64,000 nt of DNA from Biomphalaria glabrata (GCF_947242115.1 NC_074721.1:2493501-2557500); one strand, 5' to 3'; counted from the stretch's first letter, positions 39,484-51,530 are shown. Numbers and translations: made by a program. Notes: a model not told the origin generated them from the letters alone.

Positions 39484-42400
39484 CTATTTAGCTGTCTTTA
39501 ATCCTCTAGGACATGCAACTCCTGTCCCCCCCAGACCACAATAACCATCTTTGTTTTTGTCTAAGTACTGCTGGTGATAGTCCTCTGCATAATAAAACTC
39601 TTTGGCTGGAGTTATCTCAGTAGTGATTGTCCCAAAGCCTGACTTGGTCAATTCTTGTTGATATCTGTCTTTGGACTGAGTAGCCTCAGTCTGCTGATTC
39701 TCACCGTAAGTATAGATGGCAGATATGTATTGTGTACCAACATCATTGCCTTGGCGAAAGCCCTGAGTAGGATTGTGGTTTTCCCAAAACAGCTAAATAG
39801 AACAAGAAAATGTATATTAAACTAGTGAAAAACTAGAATGTGTAATGGTGAAATAACAAATAGGATGGAAAGAAATTGTAATCTGCCTTCTTCAAGACAT
39901 TCTTCACCTTCGCCTATCCCTTAGTCTGCTGGACCGTTGGGGCACTACACAAGATTTGTCGAACGCCTTTTTCCATTCCTCTCTGATTTTTGCCTTAGAC
40001 AGAACCTCTTTCAATGGCAGGCCCTTCCACAGGACATTAAATCAATTAAAAATATTTTACTTAGCCCCTCCCAACAAATATTTGGGAAGGATAAGAGGCT
40101 AATAAAACTAATCAAGGGTCTTTTACTCCCAATGAAACCTGATTTCTTATTTAATCTGAATGCCCAACAACCAATACTGAAAATTCTTATTGATCCTCCC
40201 CGTATGTTCAAACTTGAGTGTAATAGGAATTAAAGTAACACTGTAGAGAAACCTAAAACAAGGCTTTAATAAACTAGAATGACACATGAACTGACAAAAG
40301 ATGTATATACAATAACACACTAAATCAATGTTGTGAACACATTCTCAAAACACAAATATAAACAAGTATCCATATCACCACATTTAGTGTTCTGAACATG
40401 CTCAAAAAGAAAAGTAAGGAGAGATATTACGCAAATCATCTTAAGGAGAGATGTTAAGCAAATCATCTTAAGGAGAGATGTTACGCAAATCATCTTAAGG
40501 AGAGATGTTACGCAAATCATCTTAAGGAGAGATGTTACGCAAATCATCTTAAGGAGAGATGTTACGCAAATCATCTTGCATTGTGTGGGACATAAAGTTG
40601 GCGACAAGAAAAACCTGTTTTATAGTCAGTTAATTTTTTTTTCTTTTTTTTGTACAATTTGATGTCGAGCCTTCTCTTAGTGCCTTAATAGCTGAATGAC
40701 ATGCTTTAAATTGTGGAATATATGGAAACATGTCAACAAGAAAAAAAATTGACAATATTAGTATTAATGTACTTGCTTACATACGTTGGGAAAAAGTAAA
40801 GGCGTTCGATCATTGTGCTGGCCACATGGCACCCTGCTTTTAAACTGTTGGCTAAAGAAACAGATGACCTTAACATCATTTGCCCTACAGATCGCAAGGT
40901 CTGAAATGGGGAATTACTGTACTTGCTTTAGTTGATCCATCAGAAGTTAAGGAGGTTAAATGATGTACGTCTGCTATAGGATTTCCCAGTGTGAACTAAA
41001 GGAAGGGACATTTTTGGTTGAAAATGTTTACTCTAAAATCAAAGTTTATTTTTTTGGAAGGTAGGGCATCAAGATCTTTGAAAGTACGTCAACTTCAAAA
41101 TCCTGCTAGCATATAATGCTTACTAAGGCTTTAGAGTCCTTTTGGGGTTGAGATTGCCAACTATAGTTATTTTTTCCAGCATCTCCTGCAACTGGTTTGA
41201 TGCATAACATAATGTTCAGGATTTGTTTTACTATTAATTAGTATAAGTAGACATGAAATGGTTGATTAATGAAAGTGAAGATTAGAGCCTTTCATGCTGC
41301 CAGCCTCCATCTTTTTGTGCAGGCTAGGGCCTGGGTGTTATAATCTTTATTTATGAACATGTAAAACAAATTCCTGCTCTCTTTTGCTTAGTTAAGAAAG
41401 ACCTTCCATTTTGTTTCTGGATACTTCTATTACACTTGCTCTCAATCTTTCTCTTTTCATTTTCTTAAGTTTATTTTTTTACCAGTTACATTATTTCTCT
41501 ATAATTTCTTCTCTGTCTTACTGCATTTTATTGCTTAATGAATTTTTTTTTCAATGTATGCAGGATCTTAAAAATTGAAATAAAGAACAGATTACTGTGA
41601 TTAACTTAATGATGAAACTCCCTCATGTATGACAGCAAAAAACAAGGACTTTAGAGCTCTGTAGCTCATCTTACCTTCAGTAGGTCAGAGTAAGTGATGC
41701 TCTTTGGATCAAATATTACTCTTACAACTTCTGTGTGACCAGTTTGTCCGGTACAAACTTCCTTGTAGGTTGGATTCGGAGTAAAGCCACCGGAATAGCC
41801 AACCTGAAAAAGAATTAAGGAATTGACAAATACTGCAAACCTTCTTTAATTAATGAACAGCCTGCAGTCAAATCTAAAGCTATTAAAAAGTCGGAGCAGG
41901 AGCAGCCTTTAGAATTGTGATTGCTCAATGGCCTGCTACTGCTACCAATATGGTCATTTAAACACAAATGATGATCACACCATTTCAAATCCCCAGATGC
42001 CTTTACTAAAACTTGTGTGGCTGCTATTTTCCAGTTTTCTTGTTTGCACTGTATTCAACATATCATTTTCAATGCTATGCTAGGGAATCGACTTCTCTTG
42101 CCTAAAGTTGCTTAGCTCTTTAAGGCATTTAAAAATTATTTGATAATATATGATAATTTCATTGGTCCAAACAAAGGGAAATTCAGTTTCACTATGCTTG
42201 TCCACCTCAGCAAAGAACAGACTAAATTGGGCAGGTCACCTTGAAAGAATGTCAGATAACAGAGGAGCGAAAATTGTATACAGGTAAAATCCAAAAGGCA
42301 GGCAACCCAAAAGCAGACCCCGAATGTGATGGATTGATGATGTGGAGGCAGATATGCAAAAGCTTGGGGTTAGGGCATGGAGACAAAAGGCCCAGGAGAT

Positions 42401-45400
42401 ATCTAAATGGAGGAATGTGTTAAAGCAGGCCAGAGCCCTCCATGGGCTGTAGCGCCACTGGGATGGATGGATGGATGTCCATCTCAGCATGACTTCTATG
42501 ACAATAACAATATAAATGCAAATATGAACAACCTTCACAGCTGAATAAAACCATATATCACTAGCAAGAATTTTCTAGCAATTAAGTCAAAAAATTAGGG
42601 GCATTAAGTTCATAATAATTAAATAACATTAAAAAAAAGGAGTACTCCATAAATTATCAAAAGAACATTTTCTGATTCATCATCTAAAAACTGACACTAT
42701 TTTTGAAGATTTAAAAAAACAACACTATTTTTATCTCAAAGAGATTATATAATTTAACCAGTACTGAGCAAGAAAGTCACCAACAAGCCACTTGACCAGA
42801 GAGAAATCCACAATGGAATTAGCCAAACAACCAAACAGTATAGTTTATCGAGAACACATCATCCAGCACCCCTGAGAACTGTGTAATCTGACTACAAGGC
42901 TTTCTTAATACAACCCACTTGGCATTGTATTATGCTTCTTGAACAGACAGGACAGTTTGATAGCATACATTCATCAAACAAATAACTTTGTTGACTAATG
43001 TACATATTTTTTTTCAAAATATTTGTTTATTTTACATGTCATCTTATTCATTGCATTGGGAAGCGTGGTCGAGAGGCTAAGTGCGCTTGAACTTGGCTTG
43101 GCTACCTAGAAGGGGGCTTGAGGTTCGACACCCGACTCGGGCAGAGTTGTGTTTACTGAGCGCCTAAAGGCAGCACGGAAACCCAACTCCTAGAAACCCC
43201 CTCCCCCCCACTGGTCCACAAATGAGATTGGACCAAAGCGCTCTGAGCATGCTATAAGCATGAAAGTAGCGCTATATAAAAAAAAGCTATATAAAAGCTA
43301 TTTAATTGTTGTGCAAAAGCAAAATTCTAGAACAAATGTTCTTCAGGATAACAATGACACAAAAGCAGAATTTCACAATGAATGCAGTAAAAAAAAGGTG
43401 AAATCCACAGAAGGCATCCAAGTTAAATGGGACTTCACTCTAAAGATTGAAAAATGTTTGACACATTAACTGTGGCATTTTACGCCATGGACAGATCATT
43501 TTTTTTATCCTTTGCAACTTCTCATGTGACTAAAGAGACCAATCCTTGATACACAGCTGCGGTCACAGTTTGAGCCTCTGTAATCACCACATGCTTTTAC
43601 ACTTTCACCATGCTTTCTACTTCTGGTGTGTAAGCCAACTGCAATCCAGGACCCTTCCTTATGCTTGCTCTCCATGTGGATCCATCCAGTGCATCTTTTC
43701 CCCCATTGTTGGTGTTGATTTTGAAGAGCTTCATGTCCCGTTTGCATACATCAGTATATTTTAAAAGTGGACAGCCAGTGGCTCTCCTGCCTTCTATTAG
43801 ATCACAACATACAGAATGTCTTGTGGGAGTTGGCCTTCTGTGAACATGACCAAGCCTACCAAGGCATCTGCTGGGTTTCGTCTACTAATAAAAAAAAAAA
43901 TTCCCCTTTTAGACCTTGTGGTCTATAGGGCAGATGATGTAAAGGTCATCTGTTTCTGTGTCCTAGGGTTAACAAGGGTGTTATGGGCAGCACAACGACC
44001 AAACACCTTTACTTTTCCCCAACTAATGTCAGGTACCCATTAGAGCTGGGTGGATTCTGAAATTGAAAATCCCAGTCTTTACTAGGATTCGAACCCCGGA
44101 CCCTGGTTCAGAAGCCAAGGGCTTTACCGCTCAGCCATTGTGTCACCTCTACTGATCTAATTATAGGTATCTTTAATTCCCCCCATTCGCTGTTACAATG
44201 TTTTCAAAATTTTCCCTAAAAATATGGTCATCTAGAGCTGTTCTTTATTACACAGCTGGGGATGCGTAGCCACGGGAAATACATGCATTCCTCATTAATC
44301 TTCGGACTCAAAGACAAGCCTTTTTATATATATAAAAAAAATATATCACTGACCTGTGTAGAAAATACCCCCTTCTGCTTCCAGAACAATCTTTCAGCGC
44401 CCCAAAAACAGCCTAGACCTACAAACAAAATTTACAAAAATATTTATTTCATTTTTTATTCTAATTCATAAAGAAGAACACATGAAGCATTCTGAGAATT
44501 GGCTGCTTGGTTATATGGTATGTGCTATGGACTATTGTCTCAATGGTCCCAGGTTTAAGCCCTGCCCGGCAACCATCCCCACTGTCCTGGTCTAGGATGT
44601 AAAAACTTAATTTTGAAGGAAACATCCGAAACAAACAAAACAATTAAAATTAAGGGCACTAGTAGGATCTAATGTTACTCGCAACTAGGTCAAGTATAAG
44701 ATAGGGTAGGCTACTTATAACTTCCTGAGTATTCATTATCTCCATCTTAACATAGTTTCTTATATTTCAATAGACACTAATAAAAAGTGCTTGAAAATTA
44801 CTAACATCATTTTTATTAAGTCTCTAAGTTAATTAAGAATCAGTAAAATCTGGATACAATCAGGTCTGTCAACAGTGTTACTGCTAGTAGTTCATACCAA
44901 ACATAGCTGTTAACAGTGTTACTGCTAGTAGTTCATACCAAACATAGCTGTCAACAGTGTTACTGTTAGTATTTCATACCAAACATAGCTGTCAACAGTG
45001 TTACTGCTAGTATTTCATACCAAACATAGCTGTCAACACTGTTACTGCTAGTAGTTCATACCAAACATAGCTGTCAACAGTGTTACTGCTAGTATTTCAT
45101 ACTAAACATAGCTGTCAACACTGTTACTGCTAGTAGTTCATACCAAACATAGCTGTCAACAGTGTTACTGCTAGTAGTTCATACCAAACATAGCTGTCAA
45201 GTTTTACTGCTAGTAGTTCATACCAAACATAGCTGTCAACAGTGTTACTGCTAGTAGTTCATACCAAACATAGCTGTATCCAAGTGTCCAGGGAAGGGTG
45301 GCACTGTTGGGTTCTTCAGTACAGTGTGTACTGGACTGACTCCGATTTTTTCAGAGCGACCTTAAAAAAAAAAGCATTTCAAACAAATAAAACTACATAG

Positions 45401-45850
45401 ATACAAAGAGAGAAACAAATTTAAAGGGAGAGTAAATTTTCAATTAAGACAAAAGATGAAAAAATGTTCATGCATGACTGCAACATGACTTCTCAAAGAA
45501 AAGAAAATCTCAATCTTATACTAAAAAGAATTTTTTTTATAGCTAAATGTTAGAGCACAAGATTGAAACTTTTATTTAATTCTATGTCAAATAAAACATT
45601 TTCTGATAACAAATGAAAACGTTATTGAAGCTTAATAATAACAGGGTAAAGAAATACAAATGAGCAAAATGAATAATTCCATCGGAATGTGGAAAATAAT
45701 TATGGAGAGAAAGAGTTAATTACCAGGTAAAGCTGCACCTGATGAAACCATAGCTGTTTTGGATGACATTTCTCCCATGTAAAATAAACCTGCGACTCCT
45801 TGCCAGCTGACAATGTTGGCGACTAGCAGAAACTTTGCTTTGCGTAGCAT
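39484..45850 (-). CDS. MSRA: MSRA, peptide methionine-S-sulfoxide reductase
   Basis: MsrA reduces methionine-S-sulfoxide in proteins with thioredoxin as donor. Coding exons in transcript order: 45850-45724, 45360-45265, 44418-44354, 41803-41675, 39792-39484. They give 241 residues (human 235) with consistent GT-AG phases. Exon 3 holds the catalytic [11 protein letters not shown] (nucleophilic Cys in GCFWG); exon 4 [20 protein letters not shown] then TGHTEVVRV; exon 5 [32 protein letters not shown] and the C-terminal [13 protein letters not shown] with the resolving cysteines. The N terminus ([16 protein letters not shown]) is basic and hydrophobic, a possible mitochondrial leader; a second ATG 25 codons in could start a cytosolic form. 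The exon 2 donor begins a 41-bp minisatellite (44866-45273) and the exon 1 donor touches a transposon end. Probable ATTAAA signal (reverse) near 39074. Confidence 0.95.
39900..40035 (-). mobile_element. LINE 5'-side fragment, antisense
   Basis: 'tccttagtctgctggaccgttggggcactacacaagatttgtcgaacgcc...caatggcaggcccttccac' is a phrase I recognise as common in snail repeats antisense to LINE ORFs. It lies in MSRA intron 4. The plus-strand frame at 39937-40233 crosses its edge and is not a gene. Confidence 0.4.
40415..40576 (+). repeat. 27-bp minisatellite x 6
   Basis: Units start at 40415, 40442, 40469, 40496, 40523 and 40550 (taaggagagatgttacgcaa...). Because 27 is a multiple of three, it creates a spurious minus-strand frame with repeated MICVTSLLK at 40320-40607. 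In MSRA intron 4. Confidence 0.95.
40790..40916 (+). mobile_element. SINE family B, 5'-truncated
   Basis: Keeps only the 3' body: 'gttgggaaaaagtaaaggcg', 'attgtgctggccacatggcacc', 'catcatttgccctacagatcgcaaggtctgaaatgggga'. In MSRA intron 4. Confidence 0.7.
42225..42475 (+). mobile_element. LINE 3'-end fragment (RMRWIDDV family)
   Basis: Frames give [40 protein letters not shown] and [20 protein letters not shown], the usual C terminus of this LINE, followed by its tggatggatgg tail. The frame is shifted between the parts. In MSRA intron 3. Confidence 0.75.
43050..43305 (+). mobile_element. tRNA-derived SINE, family C, near full length
   Basis: Head resembling a long-arm tRNA (Ser/Leu-like): gaagcgtggtcgagaggcta (A box) and gcttgaggttcgacacccg (B box), then 'ggagtgcc'-like body 'actgagcgcctaaaggcagcacgg', 'tggtccacaaatgagattggaccaaagcgctctgagcatgct' and a tail of repeated agcgctatataaa/agctatataaaagc. 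This is the only copy of this family in the window. In MSRA intron 3. Confidence 0.8.
43505..43885 (-). mobile_element. LINE 3'-end fragment ([12 protein letters not shown] family)
   Basis: Minus-strand frames give a GRRATG-like basic part, [13 protein letters not shown]-like, STWRASI-like and finally [20 protein letters not shown], the terminal Cys/His motif of snail LINE ORFs. Broken by shifts. In MSRA intron 3. Confidence 0.7.
43893..44152 (-). mobile_element. SINE family B, antisense, near full length
   Basis: The reverse of 13874-14150: 'ttccccttttagaccttgtggtctatagggcagatgatg', 'taatgtcaggtacccattagagctgggtgg', 'cccagtctttactaggattcgaacccc' (B box), 'gctcagccattgtgtcac'. In MSRA intron 3. 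Confidence 0.8.
44240..44325 (+). mobile_element. LINE 3'-tail scrap
   Basis: 'acagctggggatgcgtagccacgggaaatacatgcattcctcattaatcttcggactcaaagac' matches the GLRSHLKHCTHP-family tail (as at 12020-12110). It ends 29 bases from MSRA exon 3. Confidence 0.5.
44498..44642 (+). mobile_element. SINE family A
   Basis: 'ttggctgcttggttatatgg', 'caatggtcccaggtttaagccctgcc', 'tcctggtctaggatgtaaaa', 'tttgaaggaaacatccgaaac'. In MSRA intron 2. Confidence 0.7.
44866..45273 (-). repeat. 41-bp minisatellite x ~10 repeating an MSRA splice donor
   Basis: Ten units of 41 bases (one shortened at about 45197-45235), plus-strand ctgtcaacagtgttactgct onwards. The last bases of MSRA exon 2 (GCTATGTTTG) and its donor GTATGA (45265/45264) form the edge unit, so every unit carries the same ctatgttt|g-gtatga string on the transcribed strand, preceded by ttgacag, which looks like an acceptor. 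Confidence 0.93.
45668..45716. mobile_element. Solo end of TTAA (piggyBac-like) element
   Basis: ggaatgtggaaaataattat followed by ggagagaaagagttaa equals the right end of the 16890-18831 element and the 38442-38522 MITE. No matching left end is seen. The TTAA falls at positions +5 to +8 of the MSRA intron 1 donor (45723). Confidence 0.7.
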
Positions 45851-46089
45851 AAACCTGATGGGTAGTGCGTAAACATTATTAGCGTGTATAGAACAATGAG
45901 ATTATAATTACTTGTCATTGTGATATAAAGAGACATTAGATCAGAAGGAAAAAAATGTTGTATTCATGAATAATAAAGATACATGCACTATGCACAAGTT
46001 AGAATAGCTAGACACCTTATTTTTTTATTCTTTTCAAAATACTTTTTGTTCCATTAAGTAGGCCTATAGTAAGTAAATCTAAACTTAGA

Positions 46090-46430
46090 GACAGTTGAGG
46101 ACAGAAGACTAAAAAATAAAGTAGCTAAAATACATAAAACACTTAACCATAATTTACAAAAAACAAAAACACAACCTAATAAAATACCCAGAAAGACACA
46201 AAGATAAAGGCACATTTCTTATTCCATATGCTAGGACAAATTCTTAGAAATGCTACTTCTTCCCTAGTGCCATTAAAGCAAGGAAAGGGTTGCCTTAATC
46301 AGCTGAGAAACCAATGACTTAGCAAATTTAATTCTCTAATTAACTTGCACAACCATACTGACAAATAGATATGCATAGGATGTAATTATCTTCAGTTAAG
46401 AAGGGCATCTGTAATTTATAAGATAAGAAG
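46090..46430 (+). mobile_element. LINE 3'-end fragment (IRAWNGLP family)
   Basis: 'gacagttgaggacagaagac', 'aatttacaaaaaacaaaaac', 'ctagtgccattaaagcaagg', 'gaaaccaatgacttagcaaa', 'aggatgtaattatcttcagttaaga'. Decayed; upstream of MSRA. Confidence 0.65.
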
Positions 46431-48880
46431 ATATAAGCAAAAATGTGAACAAACTACACAAATTTGAGCAATACAACACAGCATTTTTCAATAGTATTTT
46501 TAAAAAGTACATTCAAGACTAAACATTTTCAAATGGTGGCAATTGAATTTCAATCAAAACAAGATAACTATGAACATTGTCCAAAACAAAATTAAAAACA
46601 ACAAACATTTGCTTTCAGTGGTTATTATATAAATTACACTTACAATTGTTCACTATGAAATTTTCTAGTGTAATTATTAGATAAATGTAGGCTACATTGT
46701 ATTTTATGTATTGAAGAAGGGAGGCAAATGTGATATTTTAACCAGTTGATCTCAAGACTTTATTTAGAATATATATTTTTCAGTTTTAACCTATATTATC
46801 TTATATTATTGTTATGTAGGACATCTTACCATATAATTGCAAATTATAGAATCAATCTTGATAATGTGTATAAGTTATCATTTATCTAAGTAATAATATA
46901 ATATTACTTCATATGGAAATATTTTGGGGGGGGGGGTACTTAAATTTATGCTGTTATCCTAGCTAGGTTTGAATAATATTTGTTACATTATCAAATTTGA
47001 TTGATGTATGGTTTTGTGAAAAAAAAAAAATGTAATAAATAATAATTATAAATAATTATAATATTGTATTTAAGGTCTCAGAGAAATATCAACAGTTCAC
47101 AAAGTCATCATAAGCAATAAGGACGAGAACCAGAGAGTAAATAAATGAATAAGAACAAAAAACACGAGTTTCAGTGTTAAAAGGATCATACAATTTTTTA
47201 TTAGGTCCTAGTGTTATATCATACCATATTATGTTTACTTCTAAGACACCATCATTTATAATGTATAATTATTTTTTATAATTTTGTCACTCATGATTAT
47301 TACAAGGGGATTGAATCTATAGACTTTATCAAAACCAACAAACTTGAAAAATGCCTAATGATGACTGCATCTCAATGAAAAGAGATAGAAAAAAAAAGAA
47401 ATTTATGATTATAACAGAACTAATAAGCATATCAGTATACAGTGAATGCTCAGTGTGTTCAGCTTCACTGCACTTCAAATATTAAAATCTTTTTCTATGG
47501 ACATGATCTTTGAATGCTTCAAAACCCTAATTGCTATCTGTTGTTTTAAAAAATATAGCTTGTTAGTAATGGGTAATACAGGATAATGCTGTACATTTCA
47601 TGCTTTTTTTTTGTGTGTACTTTATTGTTATAATTTTATAGTAAATAAAGCATTAAAACATTTAGCATTAAAATGTTTAATTGTGTGTTGTTTTTTTTCA
47701 ATGTTATGACTTATCTGTTTTACCTTAAAGGTTTTTTAAAAAAAATATTTAAAGCAGTAATAAAGTTTTTTTATGTCACTTAGACCAACCAGATCTGACT
47801 AAGAATATTCCATGTCAATGTAAATATCTAATTAATTGCAGATCTTATCTTATAGAATACAGACGTTACTTCAAAAAAGAAGATGATTATGTTCCGAATA
47901 AGCATACAATGACATTAACAATGGTCATTGTTGTGTAACTACTATCTAGCATGATTGACCTGCATGATTAACAGTTGGTTGCTTGGGAAAAAAAATCTAG
48001 ATTACCTGTGTCAAGGTCAAGGCTGTAAAGACTTGTGGCCTAACTTAAAATGAGTGATATTTACAGCTATTCCAGGCATGGATATTATAAAGATCTATTG
48101 TGATAGAGGAATAACTTACATACTGACACTAAGTAAAATATTTCAATAATAATTCTAGGCCTATTTATCAAAAAAATAATCATCCTATGATCATTTAACT
48201 AAATCTAGATCTAGACTTTTACACTTAAATCAACTTTAATCTAAATTGTTCTAAATCTAAATCTAGATAATAAATTACTCATACTACTTTTTTTTTTCTA
48301 GCTACAATAAATTTACAACAAATTCAGTAATCACAACCAGCAGACAGTACATTACCAGTAGAACACAGCCCACAGTTGTCACACTCACAGGTGACAGGTC
48401 ATTACACCTAAAATTAGACACAGAAGTAGGCCACTAAAATCTCTAGATTGATATTCAAATTGGGCATTCCAAATTACTTGACCTACTATTTTCTTGACTA
48501 TGACTAAACAATATTCACAGCCAGCCAGTCTTAGATCTAGAACCTAGACCTAAATTTCTTTCTAGATCTAGATTAAAATTATATATTTCAATATTTGAAC
48601 AATTTATAATTAATTTACATCACCACTGGCAGTGATGCCATGTCACATCACCATGTGGTGGCAAGTCATAATAAAGTAAAATCATATTGATATATAAACA
48701 TATTTATATAATTATAAAAACTAAACTATAACGAGATCTAGATCTCTACAGACTTGACTCTAGTACTCAGTAGTCTGAGTAGCACACTAGGCTAAGAAGA
48801 CTAAGTAAATCTACTTCGAGTGTACCTAATTAAATGATTCGACAGCTGCACAACATCGGACACTTATCCCACATGGGAGA
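46431..48880. other. Intergenic AT-rich DNA upstream of MSRA
   Basis: No open frame of note and no recognised gene. A LINE tail scrap (ttatagaatacagacgttac, 'ttcaaaaaagaagatgattatg') lies at 47850-47892, a C/G run at 46925, and an AGATCTAG-rich stretch at 48190-48600. Confidence 0.5.
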
Positions 48881-48884
48881 CAAC

Positions 48885-49275
48885 TGCATGCCCAAGGCGA
48901 TCTTCTTTGGTGAGCTTAAAGTAAGATGGCATAACAGAGGTGCCCCCATAAGTGCTATATAAAGATCAACTCATGCGCCATTTCACCCTCACTGACATAG
49001 AGGAAAGTAGCTGGTGACAGATGGCCTATGAAAGAGACAGATGGAGAGCTCTCACAAAAGCCTTTGTCAAATATTTGAGACTCAAAGAAAAACCATGATA
49101 ATTATTGAAGACAGGTGCAGAAGATGGAAAGAAAACTTAAATAGACCATCAGCACAAAACAGCTTTGCTGCACTTTGCGCGAAATAGAGATTTCAAGTAG
49201 GTTGGCATAGTCATGTGAAACACTTCCTCCATCCTTAATCTTTGGAATCAAAGACATTGCCGCATTATTATTATT
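48885..49275 (+). mobile_element. LINE 3'-end fragment (GLRSHLKHCTHP family)
   Basis: Frames give MPKAIFFGELKVRWHNRGAP (like MP..RIPK..LYGEL...R), DRCRRWKENLNRPSAQNSFA and then the tail 'cctccatccttaatctttggaatcaaagacattgccgcattattatt'. Stops interrupt it. Confidence 0.7.
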
Positions 49276-50001
49276 AGATTAGATTTAGATTTTAGATCTA
49301 GAGTATTCTAGAGTAGCTCTAAGTCCCCAAAGTCACTCTAAGTAGTCTATTAGAAGACATGTTTCACTTTATAGATAATATAGATCTAAGTAGTTTTTTA
49401 AGTTTATAAGTAGTAGTGGTAACTACAGTTAGCTAGTGTGTCTTTCTAAGTTGTAAAGTACATACATACTTTCTAAGTTGTAAGTCTATTTAGTTAGCAG
49501 TTAGAGTTAGAGTCTAGTGACTATAGTGAGTGTCTTTACATAACAATGATAACATTACATAATAATTAATAATTAACATAGTCATACTTATGATACTATT
49601 AGTAATTACTATTAGTATTACTAGTCATAGACTAATTTAGACAATTTATTTAGTAATAACACTTTACACAATTTTTTTAAATTATCACTAAAAATAAATT
49701 TAAAATTTAAATAATCTAGATCTACATCCAATAATTTTAAAATTTTACTGATACAATTAAAATAAGGAGATTTTGTTCAGCTTACATAACTTACTACATC
49801 TAATTCAGGCTCAGACTAAACAGTTATATAACTTTAAAACAGCTAGATTATTCTCATAGACACAACGGTTGTTACAGATTTTGCCTTCTCTGGTAATGAA
49901 GGTTATATTAGTAAACAAATAATTTATAAACTTCATAAAAAGAGAACGCAAATAAAAATAAGTTTAGCAGTGATACCTTTGCGAACAATTACTTGATATG
50001 T

Positions 50002-50073
50002 GGTTCCATGGTGTAATGGTTAGCACTCTGGACTCTGAATCCAGCGATCCGAGTTCAAATCTCGGTGGAACCT
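50002..50073 (+). tRNA. tRNA-Gln (CTG)
   Basis: A 72-base cloverleaf: acceptor ggttcca/tggaacc perfectly paired, A box tggtgtaatggtta, anticodon stem ctgga/tccag with loop ctctgaa and anticodon CTG (50035-50037), T arm gagttcaaatctc with canonical GTTCAAATC B box, discriminator T. No intron. All stems are intact and a T-run follows, so it appears functional. It lies between MSRA and the CDK4/6 gene. Confidence 0.98.
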
Positions 50074-50079
50074 GAAACA

Positions 50080-50094
50080 TTTTTTTTTTTTTTT
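50080..50094 (+). terminator. RNA polymerase III terminator of tRNA-Gln
   Basis: An uninterrupted run of 15 T on the sense strand seven bases after the tRNA 3' end. Confidence 0.9.
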
Positions 50095-50129
50095 AATTGC
50101 GAATTTTAAAAAAAGTATATAATAATAAT

Positions 50130-50245
50130 AATAAGACTTGTCTTCGAGTCCGAAGATTAGTGCGGATTGCAGTATTTCCCGTGGCTGCACAACCCCGGCT
50201 GTGACCTACATATTTTGCCACATCCAGGGCAAGCAAAAAAAAAAA
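50130..50245 (-). mobile_element. LINE 3'-tail fragment, antisense
   Basis: 'gacttgtcttcgagtccgaagattagtgcggattgcagtatttcccgtggctgcacaaccccggctgtgacctacatattttgccacatc' is the reverse of the tail read at 50440-50495 and 12020-12110. Confidence 0.55.
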
Positions 50246-50409
50246 AGTATATATTATATGAAAAAAACAACCATCTCTTACATTTATATATCTTGCATGT
50301 AGACAATAAATTTAAAATAAATATTGAACCTCTCAGTCTTGTGATTGTTGGGATTTCATTAACATAAAACTACTGCACAGCCCACTCGTCTCCTCGATGT
50401 TCAGATTTA

Positions 50410-51530
50410 AATAGGCTTCGATTCCAAAGGTTAAGGATGAGTGCAGTATTTGCAGTGACCACGCAGACCACATTTGACCTACATATTAGTCCACATCCGA
50501 CAGCCGTTTTAGATCTCACTTCGTCGTCAGCGGCTGTCTCCGGCAAGATCTTTTCTTTAGCCCTCGAATTGAGTTCCGCAACCATCGTGAGATCTCTCCA
50601 GCTGTCTTTTTCTGAGGCCAACTGTTGCCAGCTGTTTTCCTCAATGCCAGTGAGGGCTAATAGGCACCCATATCTATAGTGCTTTGGCATGCGGTCAGAA
50701 GATTCCAATGAAATCTGGTGCAGCAGTTGATGGGCCATTTGCACATTGAATGTTATCGATAAGGTCTGGACCCAACAGACGACTGCCGAGGTTGGAGAGA
50801 TAAGCCCTGATGGTGGTCAAGGAAATCAATTGGCGAAGATGGACGTTAGCATGTTGAATGTTACCAAGCTGCCCCACAAGCATGTTCTCCAGACAAGGCT
50901 GAAGATGATGACATGTCTTACAACTTCACCACACTTGTAGGGGTCATATCGTGGGCAGGTGGATATTGTGACGGTTACAGAATTGGAATATTCGACTGTT
51001 AAAAGTAGGGTTCTATTCCGGGGGCAGTGCGCTGTGTAAATGCCACAGACCAGGTCCAGCTTTATGGTCGATGGCATGGTGGATCCCTCACACAGAGCTG
51101 GGGATGACAAGCCCACGGTCCATGCTTGTCTGTTGGATAAAATCATTTCCGACGGTCAATCGAGATAATGGCGCCGATTCTCTACTGGGCATCATCAAAG
51201 AGATCTCTTAAAGAATACCCAAATGTCAGGGCCATACAAAGAGGACCACTGTTTTGTAGACACAGATTTTTGTTGGTAGACATATACAGCCATTCTCTGA
51301 GTTGTAGGCAACTAAAAGCATCGTTGTCCTGAGTCAGACAGTTGTCTATACCTATTTCCAGAAATGGATGTGTCGTTGGACAGTGTGCTGTCCAAATACA
51401 CAAAATGGGTTACCACATTAAGAAGGTGGCATTCACATTGGAGCTGATTATTTCCGTTGAGAGACCACTACAACATGACTACCGTTTTCAGACCTAACGA
51501 ATCAGCAACTTCGTTGACATCAAGTTAAAG
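50410..51530 (-). mobile_element. LINE 3' part, antisense, decayed
   Basis: Minus-strand frames give VVTHFVYLDSTLSND (YLGSTLS-like), later RMPKHYRYGCLLALTGIEEN then WQQLASEKDSWRDLTMVAEL (the ..W...A.DR..WR.. end), CGLICRSNVVCVVTANTALI and the family tail. Spans about 1.1 kb in several shifted frames. The 124-aa frame 50370-50744 is part of it, not a host gene. Confidence 0.65.

Noticed and set aside
39937-40233. 98-codon plus-strand frame
   Set aside because: Starts in antisense LINE sequence inside an MSRA intron; no recognisable domain.
40320-40607. Minus-strand frame with repeated MICVTSLLK
   Set aside because: Product of the 27-bp minisatellite, whose period is a multiple of three; lies in an MSRA intron.
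43052-43125. tRNA-Ser/Leu-like sequence
   Set aside because: Followed by a SINE body and a tail; stems are imperfect, so it is SINE family C, not a tRNA gene.
50370-50744. 124-codon minus-strand frame
   Set aside because: Its peptide (DSWRDLTMVAEL, CRSNVV) is the C-terminal end of a LINE ORF, continued in other frames upstream.
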